From positions 1 through 57,740 of the forward strand of contig JAFSVD010000014.1 in the NCBI GenBank assembly GCA_017450275.1: DNA of 57,740 nt, in the 5' to 3' direction. The position numbers were made by a program, and so were the translations under genes. Below the pieces are notes generated by a model. The model did no database searches. It was not told where the DNA came from and saw only the letters and a list, made by a program, of their open reading frames with translations. Positions 8,165-18,194 of this stretch are shown piece after piece. Position 1 is the first letter of the stretch. Each line of letters begins with the position of its first letter. The stretch is from Desulfovibrio sp. Lineage in GTDB: Bacteria; Desulfobacterota; Desulfovibrionia; Desulfovibrionales; Desulfovibrionaceae.

Positions 8165-8648
8165 AATATCACTTTAAGTTAATTATTATCGATTTTTCCA
8201 ATACGAGACTCTATAGCTATTTCTCAGTACGATACCACACTTACGAAAACATCATTGGAATAATCTTGTACGAATAAAACACAATAATCGCCTATTGCCA
8301 TCCAGATCAGCATATTAGCATCAAGAAAAATTTTATTATTTATAGATTTATCAAACCAATTCAATAAATCAATTGTTGTATAATCAACTTTATTATACAA
8401 ACTTGTTTTTACGCATCATTGCCATATTTAAATCGTATTAGTTTTTCTCATTTCTCTTTATTTCTGCAAACATGCTCACTTTTTAACCTGTTTTTTTTCA
8501 TCTTTTCAGTCTCTTTTCGCCAGAAAAAGTACTTTTCTAGAGGTTGATTCCAACCTCTGCAAGCAAGGTAATCCGGGAGACTTTGGCTACTCACTCTGGG
8601 ATAGTAAAGCCCACGGGATTGCCCGTGGACTTGTGTGCATACTTTTGC
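8165..8648. other. AT-rich non-coding stretch with family-2 repeat and hairpin
   Basis: About 480 nt with no supported gene. The first 350 nt are very A+T-rich and probably contain the promoter of the Rpn-like gene; no clear -35/-10 pair stands out. At 8535-8590 is a family-2 repeat copy (CTGCAAGC, then GGGAGACTTTGGC as at 177-207). It is followed by a hairpin with 7-bp arms (8611-8617/8622-8628, CCACGGG/CCCGTGG). The PKS stop codon is only about 20 nt further on, so this element abuts the 3' end of the PKS gene. Confidence 0.5.
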
Positions 8649-11600
8649 TTAGATCGAGGCAGTATCGCCCTGCAAGGCTATTGCCTGCTCCTTGGTAAGC
8701 CCATGGCTTTCGGCCAATCCAGCCAAATACGGTTCTTCGTGCTCATGCTCCTCCGATCCTGCCATGGTAAGAATTTGGGCAGTGATGGACTGGGCACTGA
8801 CCGTGTGACTTATGGCAAGAGCTAACTGATGCCCACCCAACAATTCCTCAAGCGCCAAGCCCAGCTCAACCCCCATCAAAGAATCAATACCCAAGGATTG
8901 GAGGGGTCGATCAGCCGCAATGGTTTTGGGACTGGTTCGAACCACTCTGGCGATGGTGGCAATCACAGCCCCCAAGACCACATCGTGCGCCTTTTCCGGA
9001 CTCAAGCCCTGGATCTGATCAAAGATCGACTGCCGCTCACTCTCTGCAATGGCAAGTTGCGTGGTTAAGGCCGCAAAACGGGGATCCACAAGCAAGGGCA
9101 AATGCCCAAGCGTGCGCCAATCCGCCGTAAAGATAAAGGTCGTTGTGGGGCATGAGCAAGAAAGGGTTGAGAGACAGGCAAAGGCATCCTTGGCAGTCAA
9201 GGGAACAATGCCTGTGCGGGCAACAAGGCCTTCCATGGTCTTCGTATCACGGGACAGCATACCACAGTCAGCAATCGCCCCCCACCCAATAGCTAAGCCA
9301 GGAAGGCCAAGGGATCGGCGATAGCTCATGAGGGATTCCATCACCATATTGGCTGCCACATAATTAACCTGCCCGGGATTGCCCACAAGCGTTGTGACCG
9401 AAGAATAGACCACAAAAAAATCGAGCGGAAGATCACGGCTTGCCGCATCCAGGGCAAAGGCGCCCCCAACCTTGGGACGAAAGACCCGTGCGATTTTTTC
9501 GTCATCCACATTGGCCACCAAGGCATCGTCCAAGACCGCGGCAGCGTGGAGGATGCCGGCAATGGGAGGCTGAGTGGTCTTGTGCAAAATGTCGGCTACA
9601 CGAGCAGAATCAGCCACATCGCAGGATTCCGCCACAATCTGCGCCTTGGGATAGCGAGCGCGAAGATCGACAACATGGGCATTTTCCCCGCTTCGGCTCA
9701 AAAGCAAAAGCGACGTCGCGCCCTTTGCGAGGAGTGCCTCTGCTGAGGCCAGGCCAAAGCCTTGGGTTCCACCGGTGACCACATAGGTGGCCTGCTCTTT
9801 CACCACAAGCGCGGGCGTAGACGCTGCCTTTTCCTGAACCAAGGGCGCCTTTGGCGGCACAACCACGATCTTGCCTACATGCTTTGCGCTTTGCATGAGC
9901 CGGAAGCTCTCTTGCACACATTCGCCCTCAAAGACCGTGACAGGCAGCGGCATCCACGATCCATCCCGAAAGCCCTGCATCACGTCCCGCAAAATCGATT
10001 GCCCCTGTTGGGGACGCTCACGCATCAATTGATCCAGATCAATGGCATAGTAGGAAATATTCTGCCTGAAGGGACGCAAGCGCATGGGCGAATTCTGGTA
10101 GAGATCGCTTTTGCCCAGCTCCAAAAAACGACCAAAGGGACGCAAGAGCGCAAGCCCCGCGTTGATGGCCTCGCCAGCCAAGGAGTTCAACACACAGTCA
10201 ATGCCCTCGCCCCCGGTATCCTCCAAAATGGCGTCCATAAAGGATAAGGAACGCGAATCGTAGATGTGTTCAACGCCTAAGAGTTCAAGATAGTGCCGTT
10301 TAACAGGAGAGCCAGCTGTGCAATAGAGTTCTGCCCCAAGAGCGAGAGCTATCTGGATAGCGGCCAAGCCAACGCCACCGGCTGCGCCGTGGATCAAGAC
10401 ACGTTCGCCTGGCTGAATATTGGCCAGGGTGCGCAGCGCATAATAGGCTGTGCAAAAGGTTGTGGGCACACTGGCAGCCACAGGAAAGTCCCAGTTATCG
10501 GGGATTTTGGCCACATAGGTCTCCTTGGTGACCACATGGCTGGCAAAACAATCCGAGGCAAAGGCAACAACCCTGTCGCCGACAGAGACAGTGTGAACCT
10601 TGTCCCCAACAGCAAGAACGCGCCCCGCGCATTCAAAGCCCAAGCAGGCACCGGACATGCCCTGCTCAAGTGCTTCTTCGGGCAAAAGATTCATCGCCCA
10701 CATGACATCGCGGAAGTTCAAACCCGTGGCAGCAACCTCGATAACAACGCTCTCTCCCTGGGCTGTGGGAAGAGGTACTGGCTCCCACGCAAGACTCTCA
10801 AGCCGTCCAGGCTCGCGACACACCAGACGAAGCCCATCCCCCGCCTTTTCCTCTGCTTGCGCCAATTCCTGGCTGCGAAGCACAAAGCGATCTCCTCCCC
10901 GGATAATGAGCTCGGCTTCCAAAGGATGCGCCAAAAGATCCCGCACATTGTCAAAAGTGTCAGCATCGGGTGTCTTTGGCAGATCCAAGAGCGTGATCTG
11001 CATCGGAGGGTATTCGTTGCGAAGCACCCTGATGGTTCCAAGCGCAGCGCCTAAGGCCGGCTGCAGATCACGGCCATCCGCAAAGGCTGTTTGGGTGAGA
11101 ACAAGCAAGGGATGCGCAAGAGCCCCCTTGGCATCAAGGGTTTTGGCGAGCGTCGTTAACTGCGAACACACGGCAATGGCCGCGTCGCAGGCAAAAGGAT
11201 CAAGAAGCGCCAGCGGCAGAATGAGCGGGGTCTTGGTGGCAATCGCTTCTTCGAGCACTGTGTCATCCAAAACCGTTTCAGCAAGCCCAAGCCCTGTGGC
11301 ACACGCTTTGACAAAGGCGGTATCGAGATAGGGGCTTGGCAAGGCCACCACCATACAAGGGCTTTTCTCGCTCTTGTCCTCCTCAGACACGGGCTTTTGC
11401 CCAAGCACGAGAAAGGCAGGATCGTCGCCCTTGGCATTGTGCACGCAAAAGACCTCACACTGCGTAAAGCCAGCGTCTTTCAAGGAGGCGATCCACTGCT
11501 CTTTGGTGAGCAGACGCGAGGTATAGCCTTCGTCTGTGCCTGGTTTTGCCACCCACCATGCGGGATCAAGACCAAAAAGGATGTTGGCAAAGGCCGATGG

Positions 11601-14600
11601 CTCGTTCTCAAACACGCAGAGAAGACCACCTGGCAAGAGGCTTTCCCGAATATTGGCCAAGGCATGGGGGATATTGGCGCAGGTGTGCAAGGTGTTGGCA
11701 AAAAGCGCCATATGGGCTTTGCCAGCTGGATAGACCCCTTCTTCCACATCCCAGCCCTCTCCCTCCTGCGTATCGGCGAGCACAAGGTTTTGGGAAGAAA
11801 GCTTGGGGAGCCATTTCCACAGCACCGATGTCGCAAGCCCTTGGAGAAGCACGGTCTTTTTGACGGACGAGGCCGTTATGCGCGCCAAAACCGCGTCAAA
11901 AAGCGGGCTCAGGTGGGCAAAGGTCTCTTTGCGAAGCGCTGCCCACAGCGGCTCAAGAGCGATGGCCGATTGATCGACCACATGAGCATGGAGGGCGCAA
12001 AGCAAAAGATGCAAGGCCGACTGCTCAGGCGCCTGAAAGAGCAAGGTCTGCCAAAGCGTTGCAACCGGTGGCAGATCCGAAAAAATCGGCTCATAGTGGG
12101 CAAGAGCGTCTTGTAAGCCCTTTGGCATATAGGTCGGCGTATTGCGTATACCCCCCACAATACCCTCAGCCACAGCCATGGCCATGGCCTGCGCATCCTG
12201 AAAGCGGGCATAGTCGCTGCTCTCGGCAAGTTCAGCACAGACGTGGGTGAGATGCTTGCTGAACTCGGCCACGTCTTCCTCGGCGCTTTTGGCAAAGGAG
12301 GCCGCCCGAAGGATTTCAGTGTGGTAGAAGGAGGCAAGAGGCTTCTTGGCAAGACGCTTGGCAAAGCGCGCACGCCCGCCCCGCAGAGAGAGGAGCACCT
12401 CACCCTGCTTGTCCAGATAGTCGATTGTGCACACAATGGTGCGTTCGGACTGACTCTGCACAGTCAAATGGGCATAGGCTGGCCTGCCAGCGTGGTAGCA
12501 GATGCAGCGGTCAAACCAATAGGGCAATCGTGGCCCTTTTTGGGCTGGATCCACCAAGAGGAAAATCAATTGCAAACCGCCGTCCATGATGGCTGGCGGA
12601 ATCAACATGCCCTCTTCGGCCAAACAAGCTCCTTCGCAATAGTCTTCTTCGCGGAATCGGGCAAAGACCTCGTTGTCGCCACGCAAAACAACCGCATCCA
12701 CGCTTTGAAAGACAGATCCATAGTGCATGTTGTGGCTTTCTGTGATCGTATACAAGGCGTCCTTGGGAAGCGCATGCGCCCACATTGTTTGCGAAAGCAC
12801 AGTCGTACACGGCTTTGGGCGTTTGGACTGATTGGGGATTACGCGGCATTGCGAATGCACCCGCCACTCGGCCTCCTGCATAAAGGGGCGAGACGAGATG
12901 GTCAGTTCCCCATCCCTGGGCTCATAGAGTGTGCGGAGAACCTGGGTGGTTTCGGTTTCCAGAAAGAGCGGGCGAAGAATGGCCGCGTTGGCAATCTCGA
13001 GCTGGGCTTCTTTGCCAAAGACCTCTCTCGCACAGGCAAAGGTGGTCTCGATAAAACACGCAGCCGGAAAAAAGGCCGTATTGCCCACCTTGTGGTCGCC
13101 CATCCAGGGCATCAGTGCCAAATCAACTTGCTTGGTAAAAACATGTCCCTCCTTGGCCTTCCAGCCAAGCAAAGGATGGGCTTTGAGGGTGTGCAAATAG
13201 CCGAGGCTTTCCGGTGTTTCCGCCAAAGCGAGATCACTCCCATGCCAGGCATACTTGGGAAGATCTGGGAGATAGGTATAGGTGGTATCCGGGAAAAAAG
13301 GCGAAAGCGACAACGGCCAGCCATGCACCCAGGCGTTTTTCCAAAAGGACTGCAAAAGAGCAACGTTATCGGCGTTGCGCTGCATGGTGCCTGTCACCCA
13401 GCCAGAAATCCCCTGGCTCTTCATGACTGAGCGCAAATACTGCTGCAAAATGGCATGCGGGCTTATTTCGACAAAACAGCGAACCCCAAGCTCCAAGGCG
13501 CGTTGAACTGTTTGCGCAAAAAAGACGGGTTTGCGGATATTGCGCCACCAATAGGTGGCCGAAAAATCCGAGGGCTCTTTGCCGCACGCTTCATCGCCAA
13601 TGGTTGAGAGAAAGAGCGTATGGGGCTTTTGGCTTGTAATACCGGCAAGGGAGTCCAAAAGCTCATCCTTGATCGCTTCCATGGAGGTGCTGTGAAAGGC
13701 ATAGTCCAAGGGGAGCATTTTAAAAAAATGCCGCTCCTTGGCGCAAACAGCTCCTATCGCCAAAAGACCTCGTTCGGTACCGCACATGGTGAGGGAATTG
13801 GGCGCGTTGATGCCAGCGAGCTCCACCTCGTCAAAACCCACTGTATGGGCAAGCTCGGTAAAACGCGCAAGCCCGATCTTGGCCGCAGCCATCTTGCCGC
13901 TGCCCTTGGTCTTGCCCTGGCACACACTGCGATAGTAGACAATGCGCACCGCGTCAGCCAAGGACACAGCGCCGCACGCCCAGGCAGCGCACACCTCGCC
14001 CACGCTGTGGCCGAACACCACATCAGGCACAATACCCTGCTCAGCCAAAACCGCGCAGATCCCCACCTGCAAGACAAAGATCAAGGGTTGGGTGATTTCG
14101 GTGAGCGCCAGATCCTCTTCGCTGGCATGGGTCAGGCGATGCAAAAGATCGATGCCCGAGAGCGCTTGAAAAAGCGTTGACACCTCGCGAACCTTGGCGA
14201 GAAAGGGCGGATAGGCCAAAAGATCTTGCCCCATGCCAAGCCAATGGCAGCCATTGCCGGCAAAGACAAAGGCTGTTTTGGCCTTGGGAGCAACCGCTGT
14301 GGCAAAATGCGCTGCCCCTTGGGGGATGTTGGCAAGCCCGTCCTTCGCAAAGGCCTCCAAATGCGTCTGTATGGCGTGACGATCGCCTTCGAGCACAAGG
14401 CGGACAGGCATACACTCCCTGTGCAAAGCATGGGTTTGAGCAATAGTTCCGCAATCCGCGCCCAAAGCAAGAAGGCGCGCAAGCGCCCCTGCCTGCTTCT
14501 GCAGGCTCTCTTCGCTTTTGGCCGAAAGAAAAAAGAAGGGCTTTGTCCCGGCGTTGTGCGTGCGTTCTTGTGCACGCACCCCTTCGATCAAGACATGGCC

Positions 14601-15863
14601 ATTGGCTCCCCCAAAACCAAAGGAATTGACACCGATCAAATCCCTTTCGCTTTCCGGAAAGTCTTCCAGAGCCATGGGCACACGCAATTTGAGCCCCTCA
14701 AAATCGATGGCTGTATTCAGATGGGCGATATGGATCTGCCCCGGGATCTTGCGCTTTGCCAACATGACAAGGGCTTTCATGATCCCAGCCATGGCAGAGG
14801 CTGTCTCAAGATGCCCCACATGGCATTTGACAGAGCCGATGGGAAGAGCGTGGTCTCGCAAAAGCCCAACGCTTCGGCCGATGGCCGTTGCTTCGATGGG
14901 ATCCCCAACAGAGGTGCCTGTGCCGTGGGCTTCCAGATAGGTAATGGCATTGGGATCAATGCCAAGCTGCGAATAGAGATTGCCAAGGAGGTCTTCCTGG
15001 GCTTTGGCTGAGGGAAGGGCTATGCCTTGGGTTGTGCCGTCGCTATTGCAGTCAATACCCCGAATCACCCCATGGATATGACGGCCGTTGGCCAAGGCGT
15101 ACTCCAAGGGCTCCAAGAGAAGCACACCCCCGCCTTCGCTTCGCACATAGCCATTGCCGTTTTCGTCAAAGACCTTACAGCGACCATCGGGGGAGAGCAT
15201 GTAGGCTTGGGAAAAGCCCACAAAGGGATAGGGCGCTAAGAGGACATTGACCCCGCAGGCAAAGGCTCTCTGGCAGGCGCCCTGGGCGAGCAAAAGGCAG
15301 GCCTGGTAGAGGGCGTAGAGCGAGGAAGAACACGCTGTATCGAGGGTGAAGCTGGGACCGTGGAGATTAAAAATATAGGAGATGCGGTTGGCAATAATAC
15401 TTAAATTGGTGCCGGTCATGCTGTAGGGCGTTGTGCAGCACATATCGTCGGCATGCATGGTGCCGCTGTCGGGACTTGCCGCACCAACAACCACAGCCGT
15501 GTCGGAGTCAGCGAGATGCGAGGGAGGAATCCCCGCGTCTTCCATGGCTTCCCAGGCGAGTTCTAAGAGAATCCGCTGCTGCGGATCCATGGAAAGGGCT
15601 TCCTTGCGTGCTATGCCAAAAAAATCCGCGTCGAAGGAGGAGAGCGAATCGATTACGCCGGCATGAACAGAGACCGTGCTTCCAGGATGCACCCGATTGG
15701 GATGGTAGAATCGTTCCGTATCCCATCGGGTTTTGGGGATTTCTGTAATGCAGTCCACGCCATCGCGCAGGACTGACCACAGACCCGGCAGATCATGCAC
15801 CCCACCGGGAAGGCGCAAGCCCACGCCGACAATGGCTATAGGCATCGAAATACATGCTCTCAT
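8649..15863 (-). CDS. type I polyketide synthase / multifunctional fatty-acid-synthase-like protein (RkpA-like)
   Basis: About 2404 residues from the ATG at 15863, which has AGGA about 7 nt upstream; a TTG at 15923 is an alternative start. Domains in order: ketosynthase (about 9-430; DTACSS Cys178, EAHGTG His313, GHLE His351), acyltransferase (about 530-840; GHSVGE Ser620, YAFHS near 721-725), dehydratase double hot-dog (about 893-1190; GDHKVGNTAFFPA with His924), a methyltransferase-like region (about 1220-1500) without the glycine-rich SAM loop, enoyl reductase (about 1687-2000; GAAGGVG), ketoreductase (about 2025-2210; GGTQGFG, LDD, YSS, NYVAAN) and one acyl carrier domain (GIDSL, Ser2328). 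No thioesterase is seen. One fully reducing module should make a saturated acyl chain, probably handed to the oxoamine synthase encoded next. RkpA of rhizobia is the closest known parallel. It is the largest gene of the operon. Confidence 0.9.
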   Translation of the reverse strand: MRACISMPIAIVGVGLRLPGGVHDLPGLWSVLRDGVDCITEIPKTRWDTERFYHPNRVHPGSTVSVHAGVIDSLSSFDADFFGIARKEALSMDPQQRILLELAWEAMEDAGIPPSHLADSDTAVVVGAASPDSGTMHADDMCCTTPYSMTGTNLSIIANRISYIFNLHGPSFTLDTACSSSLYALYQACLLLAQGACQRAFACGVNVLLAPYPFVGFSQAYMLSPDGRCKVFDENGNGYVRSEGGGVLLLEPLEYALANGRHIHGVIRGIDCNSDGTTQGIALPSAKAQEDLLGNLYSQLGIDPNAITYLEAHGTGTSVGDPIEATAIGRSVGLLRDHALPIGSVKCHVGHLETASAMAGIMKALVMLAKRKIPGQIHIAHLNTAIDFEGLKLRVPMALEDFPESERDLIGVNSFGFGGANGHVLIEGVRAQERTHNAGTKPFFFLSAKSEESLQKQAGALARLLALGADCGTIAQTHALHRECMPVRLVLEGDRHAIQTHLEAFAKDGLANIPQGAAHFATAVAPKAKTAFVFAGNGCHWLGMGQDLLAYPPFLAKVREVSTLFQALSGIDLLHRLTHASEEDLALTEITQPLIFVLQVGICAVLAEQGIVPDVVFGHSVGEVCAAWACGAVSLADAVRIVYYRSVCQGKTKGSGKMAAAKIGLARFTELAHTVGFDEVELAGINAPNSLTMCGTERGLLAIGAVCAKERHFFKMLPLDYAFHSTSMEAIKDELLDSLAGITSQKPHTLFLSTIGDEACGKEPSDFSATYWWRNIRKPVFFAQTVQRALELGVRCFVEISPHAILQQYLRSVMKSQGISGWVTGTMQRNADNVALLQSFWKNAWVHGWPLSLSPFFPDTTYTYLPDLPKYAWHGSDLALAETPESLGYLHTLKAHPLLGWKAKEGHVFTKQVDLALMPWMGDHKVGNTAFFPAACFIETTFACAREVFGKEAQLEIANAAILRPLFLETETTQVLRTLYEPRDGELTISSRPFMQEAEWRVHSQCRVIPNQSKRPKPCTTVLSQTMWAHALPKDALYTITESHNMHYGSVFQSVDAVVLRGDNEVFARFREEDYCEGACLAEEGMLIPPAIMDGGLQLIFLLVDPAQKGPRLPYWFDRCICYHAGRPAYAHLTVQSQSERTIVCTIDYLDKQGEVLLSLRGGRARFAKRLAKKPLASFYHTEILRAASFAKSAEEDVAEFSKHLTHVCAELAESSDYARFQDAQAMAMAVAEGIVGGIRNTPTYMPKGLQDALAHYEPIFSDLPPVATLWQTLLFQAPEQSALHLLLCALHAHVVDQSAIALEPLWAALRKETFAHLSPLFDAVLARITASSVKKTVLLQGLATSVLWKWLPKLSSQNLVLADTQEGEGWDVEEGVYPAGKAHMALFANTLHTCANIPHALANIRESLLPGGLLCVFENEPSAFANILFGLDPAWWVAKPGTDEGYTSRLLTKEQWIASLKDAGFTQCEVFCVHNAKGDDPAFLVLGQKPVSEEDKSEKSPCMVVALPSPYLDTAFVKACATGLGLAETVLDDTVLEEAIATKTPLILPLALLDPFACDAAIAVCSQLTTLAKTLDAKGALAHPLLVLTQTAFADGRDLQPALGAALGTIRVLRNEYPPMQITLLDLPKTPDADTFDNVRDLLAHPLEAELIIRGGDRFVLRSQELAQAEEKAGDGLRLVCREPGRLESLAWEPVPLPTAQGESVVIEVAATGLNFRDVMWAMNLLPEEALEQGMSGACLGFECAGRVLAVGDKVHTVSVGDRVVAFASDCFASHVVTKETYVAKIPDNWDFPVAASVPTTFCTAYYALRTLANIQPGERVLIHGAAGGVGLAAIQIALALGAELYCTAGSPVKRHYLELLGVEHIYDSRSLSFMDAILEDTGGEGIDCVLNSLAGEAINAGLALLRPFGRFLELGKSDLYQNSPMRLRPFRQNISYYAIDLDQLMRERPQQGQSILRDVMQGFRDGSWMPLPVTVFEGECVQESFRLMQSAKHVGKIVVVPPKAPLVQEKAASTPALVVKEQATYVVTGGTQGFGLASAEALLAKGATSLLLLSRSGENAHVVDLRARYPKAQIVAESCDVADSARVADILHKTTQPPIAGILHAAAVLDDALVANVDDEKIARVFRPKVGGAFALDAASRDLPLDFFVVYSSVTTLVGNPGQVNYVAANMVMESLMSYRRSLGLPGLAIGWGAIADCGMLSRDTKTMEGLVARTGIVPLTAKDAFACLSTLSCSCPTTTFIFTADWRTLGHLPLLVDPRFAALTTQLAIAESERQSIFDQIQGLSPEKAHDVVLGAVIATIARVVRTSPKTIAADRPLQSLGIDSLMGVELGLALEELLGGHQLALAISHTVSAQSITAQILTMAGSEEHEHEEPYLAGLAESHGLTKEQAIALQGDTASI

Positions 15864-15938
15864 AGGACATCCTGAAGGAAGGCGACCAAAAGACCTTGAT
15901 TCACGTATTGGCACAAAAAACAAGAGTACGAAAAAAGT

Positions 15939-18194
15939 CTATCTCTTTGACCGCGCTTTTGCAAGACAGTCCACAAAGAGCCGACAATCCACAGCCATGC
16001 GCATCGTCCAATCGTAGTAGCGAGGATACACAACCAAGACACCAGCCACCAAGGCATCGAGGGTGAGGCGCTTTTCTCTCCTTGGGAAGGAGAGCCGATC
16101 ACGCGTGAGTCCCCAGCCCGCATAAAAAGGGCCTCCGTAGGTGACCACAGGTATCCCCCGAAGGAGTGCCTCAAAACCCGTGAGCGAGGTTAAGGTATGC
16201 ACCTCATTGCACAGGGGCAAAACCATTTCAATGGGGCTTGTTCTCACCACCCCGTCGGCCAAGGCTGCGAGCGCCTTCTTGGGTACAGCTCCTGCTCTAT
16301 TGCCGCTCACCACATCGGGATGTTCCTTATAGAGGATATAGCAGGAGGGATTGCTCTTGCGGACGTGTTCCAAAAGCGCCTGATTGGAAAAAATCCCCTC
16401 ACCGCCCAAACGAACCGAGGCATCGTCTTCCACCTGCCCTGGCACAAGAAGGATGGGACGATCCTTGGGAAGGATGGGCAGATCAAGGGCTCCGCTCACA
16501 TTGTACTTGCTGATGCCCTTGGCAACGAGATTGCTGCGCAAATGCTTGGCTATTTCGAGTTCTTCGGCTGTGCGCTCTTCCAAAAGAATGCGCTCAAGCT
16601 GACTCTGGCTCTTGGGATCGTAGTAGATACCAGTGCTATCGAGCACCAACGAGCCTGGCTGGTTGAAGTTGGAACCAAGACCAACGGATCGCACAAAGCC
16701 ATCTTCCATGCGCAACAAGGGCACCTGGGCTTCTTCGGCCAAATCAGGCAGATCCGCAGGCAGCTTGGAGGCCCACACAACGAGATTGCCTCGATGCGCC
16801 TTGGCCTGGGAAAGCGCTTGGCTTGGATCGGTGAAAAAGGCCACTTCCGAATGGGTGCCCTGTAAAAAGGCTTTCGCATGGATCTCTTTCCAACGGGAAA
16901 AGCCCAAACAGGCATGGTAGCCGGCGTTTTCTTTGTCGATACGACGCTGCAGCACAAGGAGCTTGATACACGACTCAATCTGCGCCCGTTCCCCAACACT
17001 CAGGCAATAGCGGGTGTAGTGGGCATAGGCCGCCCAGAAAAGATCGAGAAGCGTGCGCGATCGTATGCGCCTCGGATTCTGGATATGATCCTGTGTCAGT
17101 CCCCAACCCGCATAAAAGGGCATGCCAAAGGTGTGCACCTCTTTGCCCAAAAACAGGGCTTCAAAGCCCATCTGGGAGGTGACGGTATAGACCACATCCA
17201 TCTGGGCAAGAAGAGAAAGAGGGGCGCAGTCACAGGCCAAAAGCGTCACGCCATTCGGGAGATTCTGCCTGTCAAAATGCCCTTCTTTTTTCCCGCCCAA
17301 GACATCGGGATGCACTTTAATGAAAATTTCCGCGTTGGGATACCTCGTTAAGGCATCCGTGAGCATGGCCTGGAAGGTCTCAGCACTCGCTAGCCCCAAG
17401 TGTATGCTCATATCGCCCTTGGTCTGGTCGATCAAGAGAATACGCTGTTTTGTGCTTTCAGGCAGCTTGGGTGCCTCATTGGCATGGTTATACTTGCTCA
17501 AGGAGTGGGTCACGATGGCAGAAAGAGCCGCCTTGGCTCGCTCTGGATCCTCGACTTCCCAGGAAGAATTCAAGAGATTTTCCAAATCCGAAGGATTTCT
17601 CGCGTCGTAGTATATGCCTGTGTGGTCAACAACCAAGGACAAAGGCAGGGCGCCGTGCACCCCAAGGTCGAGGGAGCGCAAAAAACCGTCTTCAACGCGG
17701 ACAAGCCCTATGCCATGGTTCTTGGCAAAGGAAAGCGCAAAGCCGCGGGCATAGCGGAGGCGCTCGTGGGCAAGCATAAGCCCATACGCTCGGCAAATGG
17801 CGAGCAAACGCACAAGAAGACCAGAACTGCCCTGCGTCCTCTCAAGGGATTGCCGATACAAGACAGCCATGGGGATGGGGGCTTCCTCTTCCTTGACCCC
17901 CCACACCAAGACCCCGATGCAGGTGCCTGAAAGTTCCACCAACAGATGTGCCAAGAGATTAGGGGGCATAAAGAGGATCTTCCGCTCAACAATATCCTCG
18001 AGTGTCGGAATACGCTTCATGCCTTTGGCAAAACAAATATACCACGGTTCCTTGGGCAAAAGAAAAAAGGCGAAAACCCATCTGGGAACTCTTGGGAGAA
18101 GAGCCGCGAGTTTTCGCCTGGCAATCCACAAAACCGATCGAAAAATACGACTGAGCAAACGCACACTACGTCCAAAGTGGTATGAGTACCACAC
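15939..18194 (-). CDS. capsule beta-Kdo transferase KpsC (two-domain)
   Basis: 751 residues with an internal duplication. The block EDGFLRSLDLG at about 168 and EDGFVRSVGLG at about 497 is each followed by a D-x-TGIYYD signature. FYAGWGLT occurs at about 360 and again near the C-terminus. This tandem pair of glycosyltransferase domains is diagnostic of KpsC/LipA, which lengthens the short beta-Kdo linker that KpsS starts on the capsule lipid. It is cytoplasmic and membrane-associated. The start used overlaps the KpsD-like gene by 29 nt. The first 58 residues are basic and hydrophobic and may be extra; the ATG at 18020 (MKRIPTLED) is a plausible alternative. About 75 nt separate its stop from the PKS start. 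Confidence 0.92.
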   Translation of the reverse strand: MWYSYHFGRSVRLLSRIFRSVLWIARRKLAALLPRVPRWVFAFFLLPKEPWYICFAKGMKRIPTLEDIVERKILFMPPNLLAHLLVELSGTCIGVLVWGVKEEEAPIPMAVLYRQSLERTQGSSGLLVRLLAICRAYGLMLAHERLRYARGFALSFAKNHGIGLVRVEDGFLRSLDLGVHGALPLSLVVDHTGIYYDARNPSDLENLLNSSWEVEDPERAKAALSAIVTHSLSKYNHANEAPKLPESTKQRILLIDQTKGDMSIHLGLASAETFQAMLTDALTRYPNAEIFIKVHPDVLGGKKEGHFDRQNLPNGVTLLACDCAPLSLLAQMDVVYTVTSQMGFEALFLGKEVHTFGMPFYAGWGLTQDHIQNPRRIRSRTLLDLFWAAYAHYTRYCLSVGERAQIESCIKLLVLQRRIDKENAGYHACLGFSRWKEIHAKAFLQGTHSEVAFFTDPSQALSQAKAHRGNLVVWASKLPADLPDLAEEAQVPLLRMEDGFVRSVGLGSNFNQPGSLVLDSTGIYYDPKSQSQLERILLEERTAEELEIAKHLRSNLVAKGISKYNVSGALDLPILPKDRPILLVPGQVEDDASVRLGGEGIFSNQALLEHVRKSNPSCYILYKEHPDVVSGNRAGAVPKKALAALADGVVRTSPIEMVLPLCNEVHTLTSLTGFEALLRGIPVVTYGGPFYAGWGLTRDRLSFPRREKRLTLDALVAGVLVVYPRYYDWTMRMAVDCRLFVDCLAKARSKR

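Noticed and set aside
12243-13430. 395-codon reading frame opposite the PKS
   Set aside because: Antisense shadow; the PKS frame has intact catalytic domains throughout.
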